DNA of 64,000 nt from Papilionanthe hookeriana x Papilionanthe teres (taxonomy: Eukaryota > Streptophyta > Magnoliopsida > Asparagales > Orchidaceae): the NCBI GenBank assembly GCA_022702705.1, contig CM040423.1, positions 41,322,070 through 41,386,069 on the forward strand, read 5' to 3'. Position 1 is the first letter of the stretch. Every line of letters begins with the position of its first letter. Shown here one piece after another: positions 46,201 to 57,799 of this stretch. A model generated the notes under the pieces. It worked only from the letters and a program-made list of their open reading frames with translations. It had not been told where the DNA came from and did not search any database. Made by a program: the position numbers and the translations under genes.

Positions 46201-48103
46201 GAATGAAAACATAACGATCTTGAAAGAATACAGGAGAGAACCTGAAAAAGGTTCTATCAATACAATTTCGGTTGATCCTATTGTTTTAATTGACCCGTGT
46301 ACAGCTGATAATTGATGGAGTAAAGTTTAGACAAAATCTTCTAAGAAGATTCTAAAACAGATCCAGAATATGCTTAGGTGTAAGCTGCAACTCAGAGTCC
46401 AAAGCCTGCTAAACCGGTAATATCAATCGCAGTGGAAAAAGTACCTTAGAAGAGGATCAAAGAGATTACCGAAGAGAAGAAGATTGAAGAGCCGAAACAT
46501 AGGATACAGGCTACTTGTCATATATTGGTTACTACGAATCTGGGGGAGAAATCTCTCAAGCCATTGACTTTTTATGATTTCTTCTTCATCTTTCTGGGGT
46601 CACGTAATACAATGGATTTTGCTTTTGGCTATGTTCTGACTGTTTCTGGTGATAGAGTGACTGAAAATAATTAATTTAATCTTGATAATAATTTCGATCC
46701 TAACGATAATTCTCAAATCGTACAAAATTTCAACACATGCAACAATTAGAAAGAAGAGGATATTGACTACTATGCTTACGACCCGGAAAATGACGCACCT
46801 ATTTTTGAATTTCAGGGGTCGCCAATCGCAATCGAGTTAGAATTCTCAAACTCAGAAGAGGTCTTGAAAGAATCTGTTACTTCAATACCCAAGAATATAG
46901 CTTCTGAGCTAGTTCAAAACTTAGAAGATATAATAGAAGTAAACCTTAGAAGCAGAAATGTACTACCCCCAAGAATGGGTCCAAAGGATAAGGCAAAACT
47001 CATGGTTGTTCAAGAAGATCTGATTCCACTAGTCGATGAAGTACTTGTTTGTGGAGAGACTGAAGAACCAAGTAATAAGATGGACTATAATGTATTAGCC
47101 CATCTTAGGAAGTTACCTGCTAAGTTGAGCATATACGATACCTGATCCTATTAAAGAAAATGAGGGAAACCCTAGTAAAAGCTTTGCTTGATCCAGAAAT
47201 TGCTTAGCTCAACTTGCTAGTTGCTCTTTGGATGAGATTTGTTCATTAAAGGAACAAGCAAAAATAATTTCGCAGATGAAGATTTATTGCTCAGTACTGC
47301 CAATCATAATCGTCCCCTCTATATTTTTTGTAAATGTCAGTAATTTCATGCTTTCCAAAATATTAGTAGATTCATGAGCATCCATTAATATAATGAACTA
47401 GCGAACGTCATTAATATAATGAACTAGCGAACGTTGGCCTACTTAAATATTGATGCTCGAAAGTTGACAGCTGATAAAATGATGATAAGAAATTTTAATC
47501 AGAAAGTGGAATGAGCTATTGGATCAATCACCTTAATATTAAAGATTGGTGAATTAGTAATAACTGTAAAGTTCCACATAATTGACTCTGAAACTTCGTT
47601 CAACGCTCATTTGAGTCGACCCTAGATTCATGAAAATAGATTGATTCTCTCATCATCGCATCATGCATAAAGTACTGTCATGAAGGACAAGAATATTGTA
47701 TAAAAGGAGACTTACATTTGTTTTCAATTCATTAAGTGGGCATTCACAAGGATGTCGCTTACTACACTCCTCCAAAAAAGACAGTTTTCTCTCGAGATGT
47801 TCTTTCAAAAAAGGTGGAATATTCAAAAAATGTACGGGACAAGACCATTCAGTTCCGGTTCAACGTTCTTTCATCACCACTTTACAACGAGAGGATGAAA
47901 GTTTCTCCAGAACTCGCATCAGAAATCGAGGCCGGGGACGAGGTCGATGAAGAAATGATAAGATTGTTAAACAAAAGAAACTGAATATCAACATTGGTTT
48001 GGAAGACAGCTCTGAAGATGAGAACATTAAGAAGGATGTAATGACGATCAATCAGAAAAAGCCTCAGTTCCAAATCAGCTTAGAAAATGAAGAAAAATGT
48101 GAA
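43281..48103 (+). pseudogene. Tat/Ogre-like Ty3/gypsy gag-protease relic
   Basis: A chain of plus-strand frames broken by single stops and frameshifts. About 43281-44578 is an upstream region of unknown function (includes PPPPRISIKECLGV). Gag follows from about 44836, with coiled-coil-like MERKMEEMMAAI, then GVAYEWYAELPNGYVKMFVK, FFIKRFGGAQHNITVNGLVV, RNLSMKCEPQLQDQH and LLKGLKIKTFEKLLRKAESL (45360-45780), classic for the Tat lineage. A knuckle-like segment, YCPYHRLIGYTIENYF, is at about 46115. Protease-associated sequence follows at 46860-47740: EDLLLSTANHNRPLYIF, LAYLNIDARKLTADKMM, FHIIDSETSFNA and IHENRLIPSSSHH. The catalytic D-S/T-G is not clearly preserved (RFMSIH stands near its place). 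The last frame ends near 48103. No reverse transcriptase is present; the element is dead. Confidence 0.75.
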
Positions 48104-48351
48104 TAAAGCCAATGTATGATCGACAGCTCGAGAGCTCGAGGGATTCAGGATCGCTTAGTGCAGAGAGGTGAGAAAGGGCAATAAGGTAAAACGCAGCGAC
48201 GAACGCGGGCCACAGGATCGATCCCGCGGTCATGTGCCTATAAACATAAAAAGGCGACATTACGAAAACACCGCCCAAACGCGTTAACCAAACGCGTAGA
48301 TAGCGTTTTCATAATGCCGCCGCACCTGATAAGCTCCCCCAAACTGGCCCT
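48104..48351 (-). mobile_element. Harbinger-like element, copy 3, truncated
   Basis: Reading leftward from 48351 the sequence starts GGGCCAGTTTGGGGGAGCTTATC and continues with GCGGCGGCATTATGAAAACGC, then GCGGGATCGATCCTG. This is the same order as in the elements at 17996 and 22062 (TTTGG..CAGCTTAT, GCGGTGGCGTTTTCAAAACGC, GCGGGGTCGACCCTG). TTA follows at 48352-48354. The opposite terminus is not recognisable, so the left boundary, placed where the Tat/Ogre-like frame ends, is approximate. Confidence 0.55.
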
Positions 48352-48354
48352 TAG

Positions 48355-48823
48355 TTAGGTTCATCTATACATATTTTCAACACGATAAATAGTACGGATC
48401 GGATAAAATTTTAACTCAACCAAATCATATAAATTTTGTGGTGCTAATTGATACAATTGTTTAATAATGTGTTTGCTCCGGGTAGAGTGGTTTGGGATTT
48501 GATAAGCATAACTATTTAAACAATTGGTAGACGGAGCATTATGATGCAGTGCACGTCTTAGAGACTAGGAATTATCCGGGCATAAAATAATTAACAAGTC
48601 GGTCGATATATACCTAGTTGATCGATGGACCCATGGAGAGAGGATATAGAAGAGACTTTTCTTTGGTGGAATGAATTTATTAAGCGTCTTACAGATCGAG
48701 CGCAGTAATATATCAAACGTGCGCGCTTGTTCCACTGCTTCATGTTCTTGACTATGCATATTTAGATTATCTTTATAATTAACTAACTAAACAAAGAATA
48801 TATATTAATATTAATTTGTAGGG
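48355..48823. other. Upstream flank of the universal stress protein gene
   Basis: AT-rich intergenic DNA; no element recognised apart from the TATA box that follows. Confidence 0.4.
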
Positions 48824-48831
48824 TATAAAAT
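48824..48831 (+). promoter_or_regulatory. TATA box of the universal stress protein-like gene
   Basis: TATAAAAT in the context GGGTATAAAATGAG, 63 bases before the start codon at 48894. A transcription start about 30 bases downstream would give a leader of roughly 30-40 bases. Confidence 0.55.
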
Positions 48832-48893
48832 GAGCTGTATGTGCCGAGGAGCTGCATTAATATAGGTAGGGGAGAGTGGATTAATTAGCGGGG

Positions 48894-49740
48894 ATGGGCA
48901 TGGTGGCAAGGAGCATTAGCAGCAGCAAATTGCCAAGCTTCAGGCTGAGGAGGGGAGCACCGAGGTCACCGAGCATGAAATCAACGCCCATGATTTCAAG
49001 CACCGTGGAGGCCGCCGATGATGTAGAAGAAGAAAATTCCTTGGACGCGGCCGGCGGATCATCGGAGAAACAGCAGGTGCTTGGCCGGAAGATCATGATC
49101 GTCGTAGACTCGAGTAGAGGGTCAAAAGTTGCATTGCAGTGGGCGCTAACACACACTGCACAGAGCCAAGACACCATTCTCCTCCTCAACGTCGTCAAGC
49201 CGTCCTCTTCATCCTCCTCCGCATCCAACATTAACAATTATGTCTCCGATGGAGCGGAGATGACTGACCCCGGAAGCTACGATCTCTTGTGCGCCATGAA
49301 AAGGATTTCCCAGCAGAAGAAACCTGAGGCACGCGCATGCATGCATGCTTGCATTAATTTATAATAATAATTAATTAATTAATCCATCGTATCGGTCGAC
49401 TTTTTCTTTTTCAAATTTAATTGAACAATTGCAGGTGAAAGTGGAGATATGCTTGTTGGAGGGGAAGGAGAAGGGACCGGTAATCGTGGAGGCGGCAAAG
49501 AAACAGGGAGCGGCGCTTTTGGTGCTGGCGAGCCGGAAGAGGAGGCCTATGATGATGACCATGTTGAGGCTGCTGATGGCGTGGCGGAGCCGTCGTAGAG
49601 GTAGCAGATCAGCCGTGGTGGATTACTGTATAAAGAATGCGAGTTGCATGGCTGTGGGAGTGAGAAGGCGAGGGAGGAGGGCTGGTGGGGGATACTTGAT
49701 TACCACCAGGAAGCACAAGGATTTCTGGCTTCTCGCTTGA
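48894..49740 (+). CDS. Universal stress protein (Usp family)-like protein
   Basis: Small soluble Usp-fold protein; plant members respond to stress, but precise roles are mostly unknown. Exons 48894-49328 and 49435-49740 give 246 residues. The first 63 residues are a Ser/Arg-rich then acidic extension, disordered-looking. The Usp domain follows: GRKIMIVVDSSRGSKVALQW (64-83), TILLLNVV, VKVEICLLEGKEKGPVIVEA, AALLVLASRKRR, and a final SAVVDYCIKNASCMAVGVRR strand-helix-strand. The ATP-binding G-x2-G-x9-G-S/T motif is not present; ASRKRRPMMM takes its place, so it probably does not bind ATP in the usual way. The intron requires a GC donor (GAG|GCACGC) with a normal TTGCAG acceptor; no GT donor keeps the frame and the expected KPE-VKVE junction. 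Start chosen at the first ATG. Confidence 0.85.
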
Positions 49741-50234
49741 TCCATCATTAATTAATACTTTCACTGCAATTATCTCTTATAAGTTATATAATGCATGTTC
49801 TTTTTTTTTTTTGGTTTTGCGAAGATCAGCTAGCTGTTAGTTAATTAAGGAAATATTCCATGCCTTTTGCTTAATTTGCTTGATACTGCTAGCTTCCATT
49901 GTATTTTTAGAAATTTGCAAAACTGCCATGGTTAAATTGGTTGATAATTAGGCATTAATATATAATTAATTATGTTCACTTTTACTTATTTAAAAGCAAT
50001 TTTTTCATATTTTCTTACCACTTTCAATACGACAGCCATGGAATGGGTAACATGAACTCGGCAACCAAGACACGGTCAATAATCATATTCCCTTAATTGA
50101 CAAAATATAATGTAGCAAGTAAATAATGACACGCTTGTTCAAATAATCATTAACATGAAATGCCTGCAAACGAATATATAACAGGGAAGGGATTGAAAAG
50201 TATATTGTTGGTGAGCGTAAAAAGACCGATCGTC
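49741..50234. other. Convergent intergenic region between USP and B12D genes
   Basis: About 490 AT-rich bases containing the 3' ends of two genes transcribed toward each other. No canonical AATAAA was seen close to either stop; T-rich stretches occur at 49800-49811. Confidence 0.5.
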
Positions 50235-50744
50235 TCATTTAGTCTTTGAGAAGAAATCATTGAGAGCCGGGAAGACTTGAGGTTTGCGATCCATGAGGTA
50301 CTTGCGAAAGGCATGTTGGCTGTACTTGTAGCCTTCCTCTTCATTATCCAAGACTCCTGAGGCTCGGTTGCTTTTGTTAATTCTGCATCCAACGTATTCG
50401 CATTTGCAAACTAATCAAATATTCTTCAGGTAAAGAGAAATTTTGATCGAGTTTAAATGATCATCCATCGATATTGATCATGAATGCATGAATGCATGAA
50501 TGAAATATATACATTAATTACCTCACTTCGGGATTCATGAGGACGTTCCTGGTGAGCTGAAAGACGCACAAGCTTGTCACAAAGGTCATGGCTGCCAACA
50601 GCGGGTAAACCTGCATGGCACACCAGTAAATGCGCTAGCTATCACAATTAATGTCAACACAGAAAAGTACGTGACAGAAGGAATTGAAAGAGATCCCACA
50701 AATAAACAAAATTAATCAACCTCTGGTCTAATCCAACGAGCCAT
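50235..50744 (-). CDS. B12D-like: B12D family protein (complex I MLRQ/B12D-type subunit family)
   Basis: B12D proteins are small plant membrane proteins related to the MLRQ subunit of mitochondrial NADH:ubiquinone oxidoreductase, expressed in seeds and under low oxygen. On the minus strand the exons are 50721-50744 (MARWIRPE), 50522-50610 (VYPLLAAMTFVTSLCVFQL through MNPEV) and 50235-50382 (RINKSNRASGVLDNEEEGYK through FFSKTK). Both introns are GT-AG and phases fit, giving 86 residues, the usual size. Residues 9-27 form the single membrane segment. The conserved RNPEVR/K-NRxxGVLxNxEEG centre and the H-x-x-R-x-F/Y-L tail are intact. Convergent with the universal stress protein gene. No damage seen; likely functional. 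Confidence 0.92.
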
Positions 50745-50832
50745 TTGATGACGGGTTTAATTGATGGGAATTGGGAACCAATTTCTTCGAGAGGTTTTAA
50801 TTGGGTGCATGCTCTGCATGTTTCTGTCCCTG

Positions 50833-50840
50833 ATTTTATA
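50833..50840 (-). promoter_or_regulatory. TATA box of the B12D gene
   Basis: TATAAAAT on the minus strand (CCCTCTATAAAATCAGGG), about 90 bases upstream of the B12D start codon. Spacing fits a leader of about 60 bases. Confidence 0.55.
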
Positions 50841-50844
50841 GAGG

Positions 50845-51110
50845 GGGCAAACAAATAGATTATAACGACTTCCTTCTAGATCATCCACCATTTGAGGAGT
50901 TAAAACGGTAATTCCTGTGGGCGGGATGGAGCTGCGCCTCTGAACAATAACTGTTTGGGTCAAAACCTGGACCTTTGCCTATTGTTTGCATTCCCTTGTT
51001 CATGATGTGCAGCCCCCGGTATTCCCATATTTTATTCGCTAAATTATACATACGGCCATTGACATAATTATATAATATTTCTTCCACATAATTATCTTGT
51101 TTGCGCCTGT
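50845..51110. other. GC-richer B12D upstream region with overlapping frames
   Basis: Open frames occur on the minus strand (50757-50963, 50881-51087), with translations such as RRSSIPPTGITVLTPQMVDD. No family was recognised. Because the B12D TATA box lies at its right-hand (downstream) end, this is most simply upstream promoter DNA, possibly of transposon origin. Confidence 0.3.
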
Positions 51111-53680
51111 GGCCTGCGGGACTTTTATTTATTTATTATTAGCTATGACATTACGTATTCAAATATTGAAAACTTTGGATTAAGATAATGCCTTGCTTTT
51201 GTCTCTCATAAAAGTTTATATTAGACCTTGTTACATATGATAAAAGATAAGGGAGGACCGGCATGCACGCAGCAAATTTAATGAACCTATAATGTTATGT
51301 ATAAAAACAATGCTGTATCATTGCCAATGGACCTTCTATTGATTATTCATGAGTTCCAATTGTCAAAGTATTAACTAATTGGGTGATTTATTTGACTTTA
51401 AGAGCAGCTTTCACAACTGGTGGAAAAATTAAAGGATTTTGTTTTCTTTTCATTTAGTAGGCCAAATAGGATGAGATACTTTATGGCCGTACATTAAGGG
51501 CTAAGATTAAAGTACAATGTTGTCGAAGTTTTCATTCTTTACCAAATTTATTAGGGTGATCGACTAGAGTTAACCGGCTAAATCTGATAGAACCATCGGG
51601 AAATCAGCTCCTCTAACATGTCAAATTGCATCAATAAAAAAAAAAACATAAATATATTCTGAGATTGATAAAAAATATGCAAAAATAAGATTGTTAGGAT
51701 TTTGCCTTATTATTCCTGTAGAATGTGTGAGAAGAAAGAATTGAATCATGAAGGAGAAATTTGCAAAATGCACATGAGATTAGAGGGCGAACTATGACTA
51801 CACCCTTGAGAAGAATAGATAAATTGGAAAGGGGCGCGTCGAGTGGGCTTGGTCAAACTTTCCCATCAGCCTATTATTAATTATTATTTTCATTGATATA
51901 AATAGATTTACTTGAAAACTATTAGCTTTCTGAATAAAAAATAAAATAAAATTTTGACGATAAGCATGTCTTTTCTTATGGTATATTCCATTAAGTTTCC
52001 ATCACAGCCCACCAGTACATTTATCCATTTGAAAGACATAAAATCATTGATAAATAATCATTTCTTGTATTTTTTAGGAAAGTATTATGGAACTTACCAA
52101 CAAGCCCCACGAGGGATACATTATTAAAGTTTGATGTTCAAGGCATACTCTGTTGGATCAATTATGAGACTACAATGTAATTAATAAATGTGTTGGGTCA
52201 TCATTTAATAAGTCAAAATTATTGTGGTTTAATTAAGAATAAAGTTTATGACTTTAGACACATTTGTCATGAAATTATACGTGTGGATACCGTAAGTGCA
52301 AATTCGATTTGATGAGGGGCGGAATTGGAATTAAGCGATTGCATGTAACACGAATTGGTTATATTAAATAAGGAGGTAATGGTCACTTGTACGCGAAGTA
52401 AGAGTAAAAAAAACGTTATTCTAACATGCCCATCAACGAAAGAGACTAAAGAAAAACTCCGGAAAGTCTGCAGATTGGAAGATCATTGCTTGCAATCGAT
52501 CAAATGGATTCAGGTATGCTTCCGCAAATGTATTGATTCAGTTTTTCTCATTAATATGAACGTGAATGAAAGATTCTCGTGGTGAATTTCTAATAGATTT
52601 TGGTTCGATCAAAATCTATTTGGAAAATTCAAAACAATTGCTATAACATACTCAACTATTGATAATAATAAGGAATTAAAAGTATGCCGACCTTCAGGAT
52701 CAACAAAAACCATTCATTCCTACCTTAGGGAAACATATGACAGTTTTCTTAGTCATTGTGTGATTGATATTGGCTTTTTTTATATTCTAATATAACTTAA
52801 GTTTATTAGAAGGTTATGTTTCTAATCTCGCTTCAATCATTCGGTTTACTTAGGATCCAACGATGCTTCACGATATTAGAAACTGGCCTAAAGTTAATTC
52901 AAAAAGTATACTTAGAAGATTGGATTGTAGTGATGCACTCACACGAAAGACAATTCTCAATTTGTGGAGATGATTTCCTTCTCGCTTCTGCTCTTGTTGA
53001 TTTGATCATCGACATAACATTCTACTTGATTATGGATAGATTGTTGAAAGTCAAAATCATGACCAATTGATAAATATCATTTGTATTCTTAAGACTGAAA
53101 GACAACACTCCTGAATATCAATTATAGTCATGAAAGCAATAAATTTATCATCCTTAGATGGCATTTTGATTAGGTTATGCCTCATGACCCATCCTTGAAT
53201 GAGAAAATTGCATGTGAATCGGAACTCACTTCAATGGGATTTGATTAGATTAAACTCAGAGTATAGGCGGACTATCATTCTTCGAAGATAATCCTAACAA
53301 TTAATCAGAATCCGATCTAGCATTAGTATTGAACTTCAAGAGTAACCTAACTTGGATGTTGGCTTTATTTTATATTTTCATTTAAAAGTGAATTTGTAAG
53401 AGTAAGTCAAGAGTTTTCACCTATGTTCAATTTAACATTATTTAACTCGTTAATTATCGATCTTATTTCTACTTCCTTTTCTAGGGATGCGTCCTTAACT
53501 TGGAGGTTATTTGGATTGTTCAAAACTTTTTGACATAGACTCGATGATTTTTGAAAAGAACCTATTAAACTCAACTTCATTAATGGTGATTAAATAATAT
53601 TCATTATCATGAACTGATCCAACATTATAAAATCAAAGACTATTTTAAATGGTATGATTTATTCACCACATAGATTTAGC
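51111..53680. other. AT-rich intergenic DNA, nothing recognised
   Basis: About 2.6 kb. Frames at 52355-52585 and 52816-53070 have no recognisable domain and are flanked by stops; possibly remnants of a retroelement. Confidence 0.35.
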
Positions 53681-53689
53681 TTATTATTG

Positions 53690-54180
53690 ATGATAAAAAC
53701 TGTAGGTAATAATGTATAAACCGTAGGTAATATCTTTACTCACGGTTAAGCTATTGATTTATTCGACGTAACTAAAATGATTGGTGGTAATAAAATTACG
53801 TACATCATTGATGGTACATATTAACTAACGGTTATCCGATGTATATTAACCATCGCTAGAATCCAAAAGCATACAATATTTAACTGTAGCTTGATCTTCA
53901 GTTACATCACCAACGTATATATCCATAGGAAAAGTATTGCACATCCATAGGAAATGTGTTGTGTTTCTGTCAGTAAGGTGTAGCACAACTGTCGGTTAAC
54001 AGTAGAAATTAACAACGTTTTTATCTGAAGCAAAAGTACAACACTCTGTTCAAACATCGTTTGTTCGATAGACCTTTGAAAAACCGTCGGTATTGAATCT
54101 AAGATTCGTAAAATCGTCAGAAAACCATCAAAAATCTATAGCATCAGAAAAAAAAAAATTAACGCCCTCTTTCAACAATA
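53690..54180. repeat. Subterminal-repeat-like region, possibly a CACTA 3' end
   Basis: Repeated words around ACGGTTA, ACCGTAGGT, CCGTCGGTATT, GTCGGTTAACAGT and TCGTCAGAAAACC occur in both orientations. This is the kind of clustered repeat seen at CACTA ends and lies downstream of the minus-strand CACTA ORF1 relic. A CACTA terminus itself was not found. Confidence 0.35.
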
Positions 54181-54441
54181 CAATCATTACGGCTGCAATC
54201 GTAACAGAGCAAGCGACACACAACACAGAACCGTAATGAAACTAATTAATGTATAAACTATACATATAAATAAAATAAAATTGTTGTGTTAAACCAAACG
54301 AAATCAACAAACTGTTCAATCAAAATAATGCCCGTGACCAATAAATTGCTTAACATACAAACAAACATAAAAAATGACCCCCTAATCGTCTTCCTCGGTC
54401 CTCTTCTCACCATCATCCTCCTCATCCTCATCCTGAACTGG

Positions 54442-55540
54442 CTACTTTCCTTTCTGCAGTTCAGAATGCAGCCCCACTTCGATTTCAGCTTTCATCTTCC
54501 GCTTCATCTCTGATCTCAAGGTGGCTAGATGGGTGGAGGCCTGGGCAATAACCTTAGCAATAACCTGGCGACACATCTCCTCCTCTTGTGCAGTGGAAGT
54601 AGATGCACCAGATGTGCTAAAGGTCTGATAGACATCATAGGTCGGTTCCTGGGACCCCAACCCGTAGAACTTGCCCTTTTTCTTGCCACCGACAGCCTCC
54701 TTCTAGAGGCCAAACTCAGAAGGATCATGAGATGTGTCGAACCACAACCCGGTTACTAAGATCGACTATCCTTAATACTCTAGAAGACCTCCTACAAAAA
54801 ATATGATTAATGAAAGTTTGAGACTAAATAAAATTTATTGATTATTTGAATTCTATACTAATTAATCTAGTGAATTACTTGAATCTCTTAGGATCTATTG
54901 TTCACGATAAACTAATTCGTCTACTGCCTGTGGGTGTGTGCTCGTGTAACTCTGCATTCGGTTAGCTCCCGTCATTTTCTTAGAATATGTTAGTGTAATG
55001 GAATAGATAGCATACATTTAATATGGAATAAGAATTAATGCACAAAATAAGTCTTACTAGCCTCCTCTTCTACTCCGTGTATGGGAGAGCTCCACCAGTG
55101 TGCTTCGAGACCACCTTGCCCCCGTAGTCAAAGCGGTGATTCTGTTTCTCCCGCTCCCTCTTCTTCTTATACTAGGAAGTCCCAGGCCCTAAGCAGAGTG
55201 GCGACCATATCCCCGTCAAGCCATAAGGGGTGCTCACATGTATGGCGTATGTCGCCGAACTGATCGCATAAACAATTGTTCGTCTTGTGCTCGAAGTTTC
55301 TCCGGATGCGTGCCTCCTCCTCAGGAGGTCAGGACCACTGTTTTTGTAAATCGAATTAAAAATTATTAGATTCATAAAAATAAATACATAACTGAAATTA
55401 CTGTGTTCGGGGTTCACCTTAAACACCCCAAACCACATATCCTAAACTACTTCAAAATCTCCCTCCACGATAAGTACTGGTGATCACACTTGCTCTGAAT
55501 TATGTCTTTGATGGAATGGATGGAAAGTTTGAGTGAAGTA
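54442..55540 (-). pseudogene. CACTA-associated ORF1 (Transposase_24/Ptta-En/Spm family) relic
   Basis: On the minus strand, fragments follow the order of the plant transposase (Ptta/En/Spm) family PF03004. DMWFGVFKVN is near 55430, then EEEARIRRNFEHKTNNCLCD near 55290, NRFDYGGKVVSKHTGGALPY near 55110, and QSYTSTHPQAVDELVYREQ near 54930. The C-terminus runs GGKKKGKFYGLGSQEPTYD through STSGASTSTAQEEEM to a basic, coiled-coil-like end at 54442. These are accessory proteins of CACTA elements that bind subterminal repeats. The 72-codon last exon (54442-54660) is still open, but stops interrupt upstream parts. Not related in position to the CACTA at 6.7-11.1 kb. Confidence 0.65.
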
Positions 55541-57269
55541 AATCTAAAAATAAAATATGATTAATTCTCCATTAAATTAAAAAAAATAGAAAGTAGATGT
55601 TCCTCATTGTTTGGAGCTGATGACAGTTGTTTGTGCTGCTCGAACTTTTGGGGATTTATATTCAAAATTTCTAATTTTAGTTAGAATATAATGAAGACGG
55701 AAGTATAATTCTTAAATGTTGAACAACTCGGATCTCAGATCAAGATGACTCAGGTCCAATCTTTTCTTCCTCGAGGACCATGTCCTTATTACCATCTAAC
55801 TCCAAAGAAATGTTGAACATAGTCTTCAAAATTACTGAATTAATTGAATAACTCCTGAAATATGACTTATCCTTCACATCAGATTTCAAGTCGATATGTA
55901 GTACATATTTTCTTTTAACTTTTCATTATCTCCTTTTCTTTTCTTTTCTTTTATTATTATTATTATTATTATTATTGTTCCGTATCTTTGGCGAAGATTA
56001 TTTACTTTCTATGTTCGTTTCATGGATATCAAGATATTTCTTAGTTTACATCACACACACACACATGTAAATTTCAGGTAGGGGCTCTTAATTTCATCAT
56101 GTTGACCTATGCACTCAGATCAACTATTCTAATAGTTAATAACTATCCACATTTATGAGAATGTAAAGTGGGTGGTCTAAAGTGACTATCACAAGGAGTA
56201 AACTTTGTTAAAGGATAAAACTCTAAAAATTTCCTTAAAATTATAGATTTTTTTTTTTGTTTTTTTGTTTTTTTTTGAGAGAGAGGTTATAACAAGGTAA
56301 GCCATGAAAATCAATTGATTAAACAAATCCTAATATAGCTAACAACTTTCTTAGGTGAGCTAAAATGTTATAGTTGATATTTAGTTAGCTTATTATAGGC
56401 ATGTTCTATGGATGAGCATTCTATTGTAGCATGAGTTGTTTATTAAATCCAACAACCTAATATCCCATTTAGGTTCATCTTAGGTAATATGACTCAATCA
56501 CTATGAAAGTCAACTCTACAATCCTTTATTCATTGGTGGTGCCTAAAGCTTCTCTAGTAATTCATTAGGACTAGTAAATTATAACTCCCTTCTATGAAGT
56601 GTATTCTCATAATTTAAAATAGAAACATCATTATTCAAGAGAGCTATTGAAATTTGTTAAATTAAGAATCGAGAGAATTGTCTTCATCAGAATAGTGATT
56701 GGTAGACCCTATCGATTTGGGTTTCCGCCAAACTAAATCATTCTCCCAAAGTTGTCTTTCAAAACTTATGAATTGACTTGTTTAGAAAGTTTCTTTGGGA
56801 TACTTAAAAGGATGGGTTCTAAATTTTATTTTGAATAATTTAAGTGTTTACTCTCATTATAAATGAAGAATATCAAATTGTCATAGCTTTTGTAATGATT
56901 ATCAATATAGATTTGTTAAATATGTTATTGGCAACAACCTTGTGGCCCGTCATAGTAAGGAGGAAACCGTTGATCGCATATCATCATTAATTTGTCAAAG
57001 CCTCCACCAAATTCAACAATAAAGTCATCAATAAGATAGTTTGATTTAGGTCTCATGTTAGTTTCCAAATTAAAGGCAAAATCACATAACATATGGCATT
57101 TCTATAATTGAATGATAAACATGATATTAGCAACTGATAGATATAAATTTATGATATTTATTTTATTTTAATTTTAAAATTTTAACCTAAATTTTTTTTA
57201 CTCTTTTCACATAACAGTGGAGTTACAAGATGGACCCATAACTATGATCAGTATTATGATAAGGAGAAG
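55541..57269. other. AT-rich intergenic DNA
   Basis: No gene recognised. Contains the trinucleotide microsatellite at 55951-55978 and a T-rich tract at 56247-56274. Confidence 0.4.
55951..55978. repeat. (TTA)n microsatellite
   Basis: About nine TTA units preceded by a CTTTT-type pyrimidine repeat (55924-55950). Confidence 0.85.
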
Positions 57270-57411
57270 GGGTTTAAACGAGTTGAACACAAGCGAGCCC
57301 TGGTTTAACTCATGTTCGACTCGTTACAAAATACAACTGTTCGTGTTCGACTAGTTTGTATGGCGAACCAAACACAAGTTGTTAGCAAACAAATAACCGT
57401 ATTGACCACCC
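57270..57411. repeat. Short MITE-like copy of the GAACGAAC family
   Basis: Starts GGGGTTTAAACGAGTTGAACAC and ends TTGACCACCCT, resembling the termini GGGGTGTAAACGAACC and TTGACAGCCCT of the element at 40539-41227, with GTTCGTGTTCGA words between. No clear target duplication. Confidence 0.45.
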
Positions 57412-57613
57412 TAATACAGTCGTAGAATGTTACGGTTGGTGCGAGATTTAAATCTTATTATTTTTCTTAAATCATCATTTAAATATAATTTAATAAATTT
57501 TATTCTATTTTTCAATTAATAATTTTAATTGATTATAAATCTTTGAAGTCTTATAGTCAATTAAATTATTTAAAAATACTACTCATCAATGTTATAAATC
57601 TCTGCACCTTGCG

Positions 57614-57680
57614 CACAGGTTGGCTCATTGGTTGGCAGAGTATGTACGTTTCTTGGCCCCCGGGTTCGAGGCTCACCTCG
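57614..57680 (+). repeat. tRNA-like SINE head
   Basis: GGTTGGCTCATTGGTTGGCAG resembles an internal polymerase III A box (TGGCTCATTGG), and CGGGTTCGAGGCTC 30 bases later matches the B box (GGTTCGANNCC). The spacing fits a tRNA-derived SINE promoter, but there is no acceptor-stem pairing, so it is not a tRNA gene. The SINE body probably continues toward 57800, ending unclear. Confidence 0.45.
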
Positions 57681-57799
57681 GATAAATGCACATATCTTAA
57701 GCTAGGGTGAATTACAAGTATATTTGCTTGAACAGTTAGGAGACCTTAGCCTAACTAAACGTACACGAACTCCCGTTTAGCGATCTAAGTAGAGGTACT

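Noticed and set aside
48881..49237. Minus-strand 118-codon frame over the universal stress protein gene
   Set aside because: It is the antisense shadow of the real first exon.
57614..57680. Functional tRNA gene
   Set aside because: Polymerase III box-like motifs exist, but no acceptor stem, anticodon arm or overall cloverleaf could be drawn.
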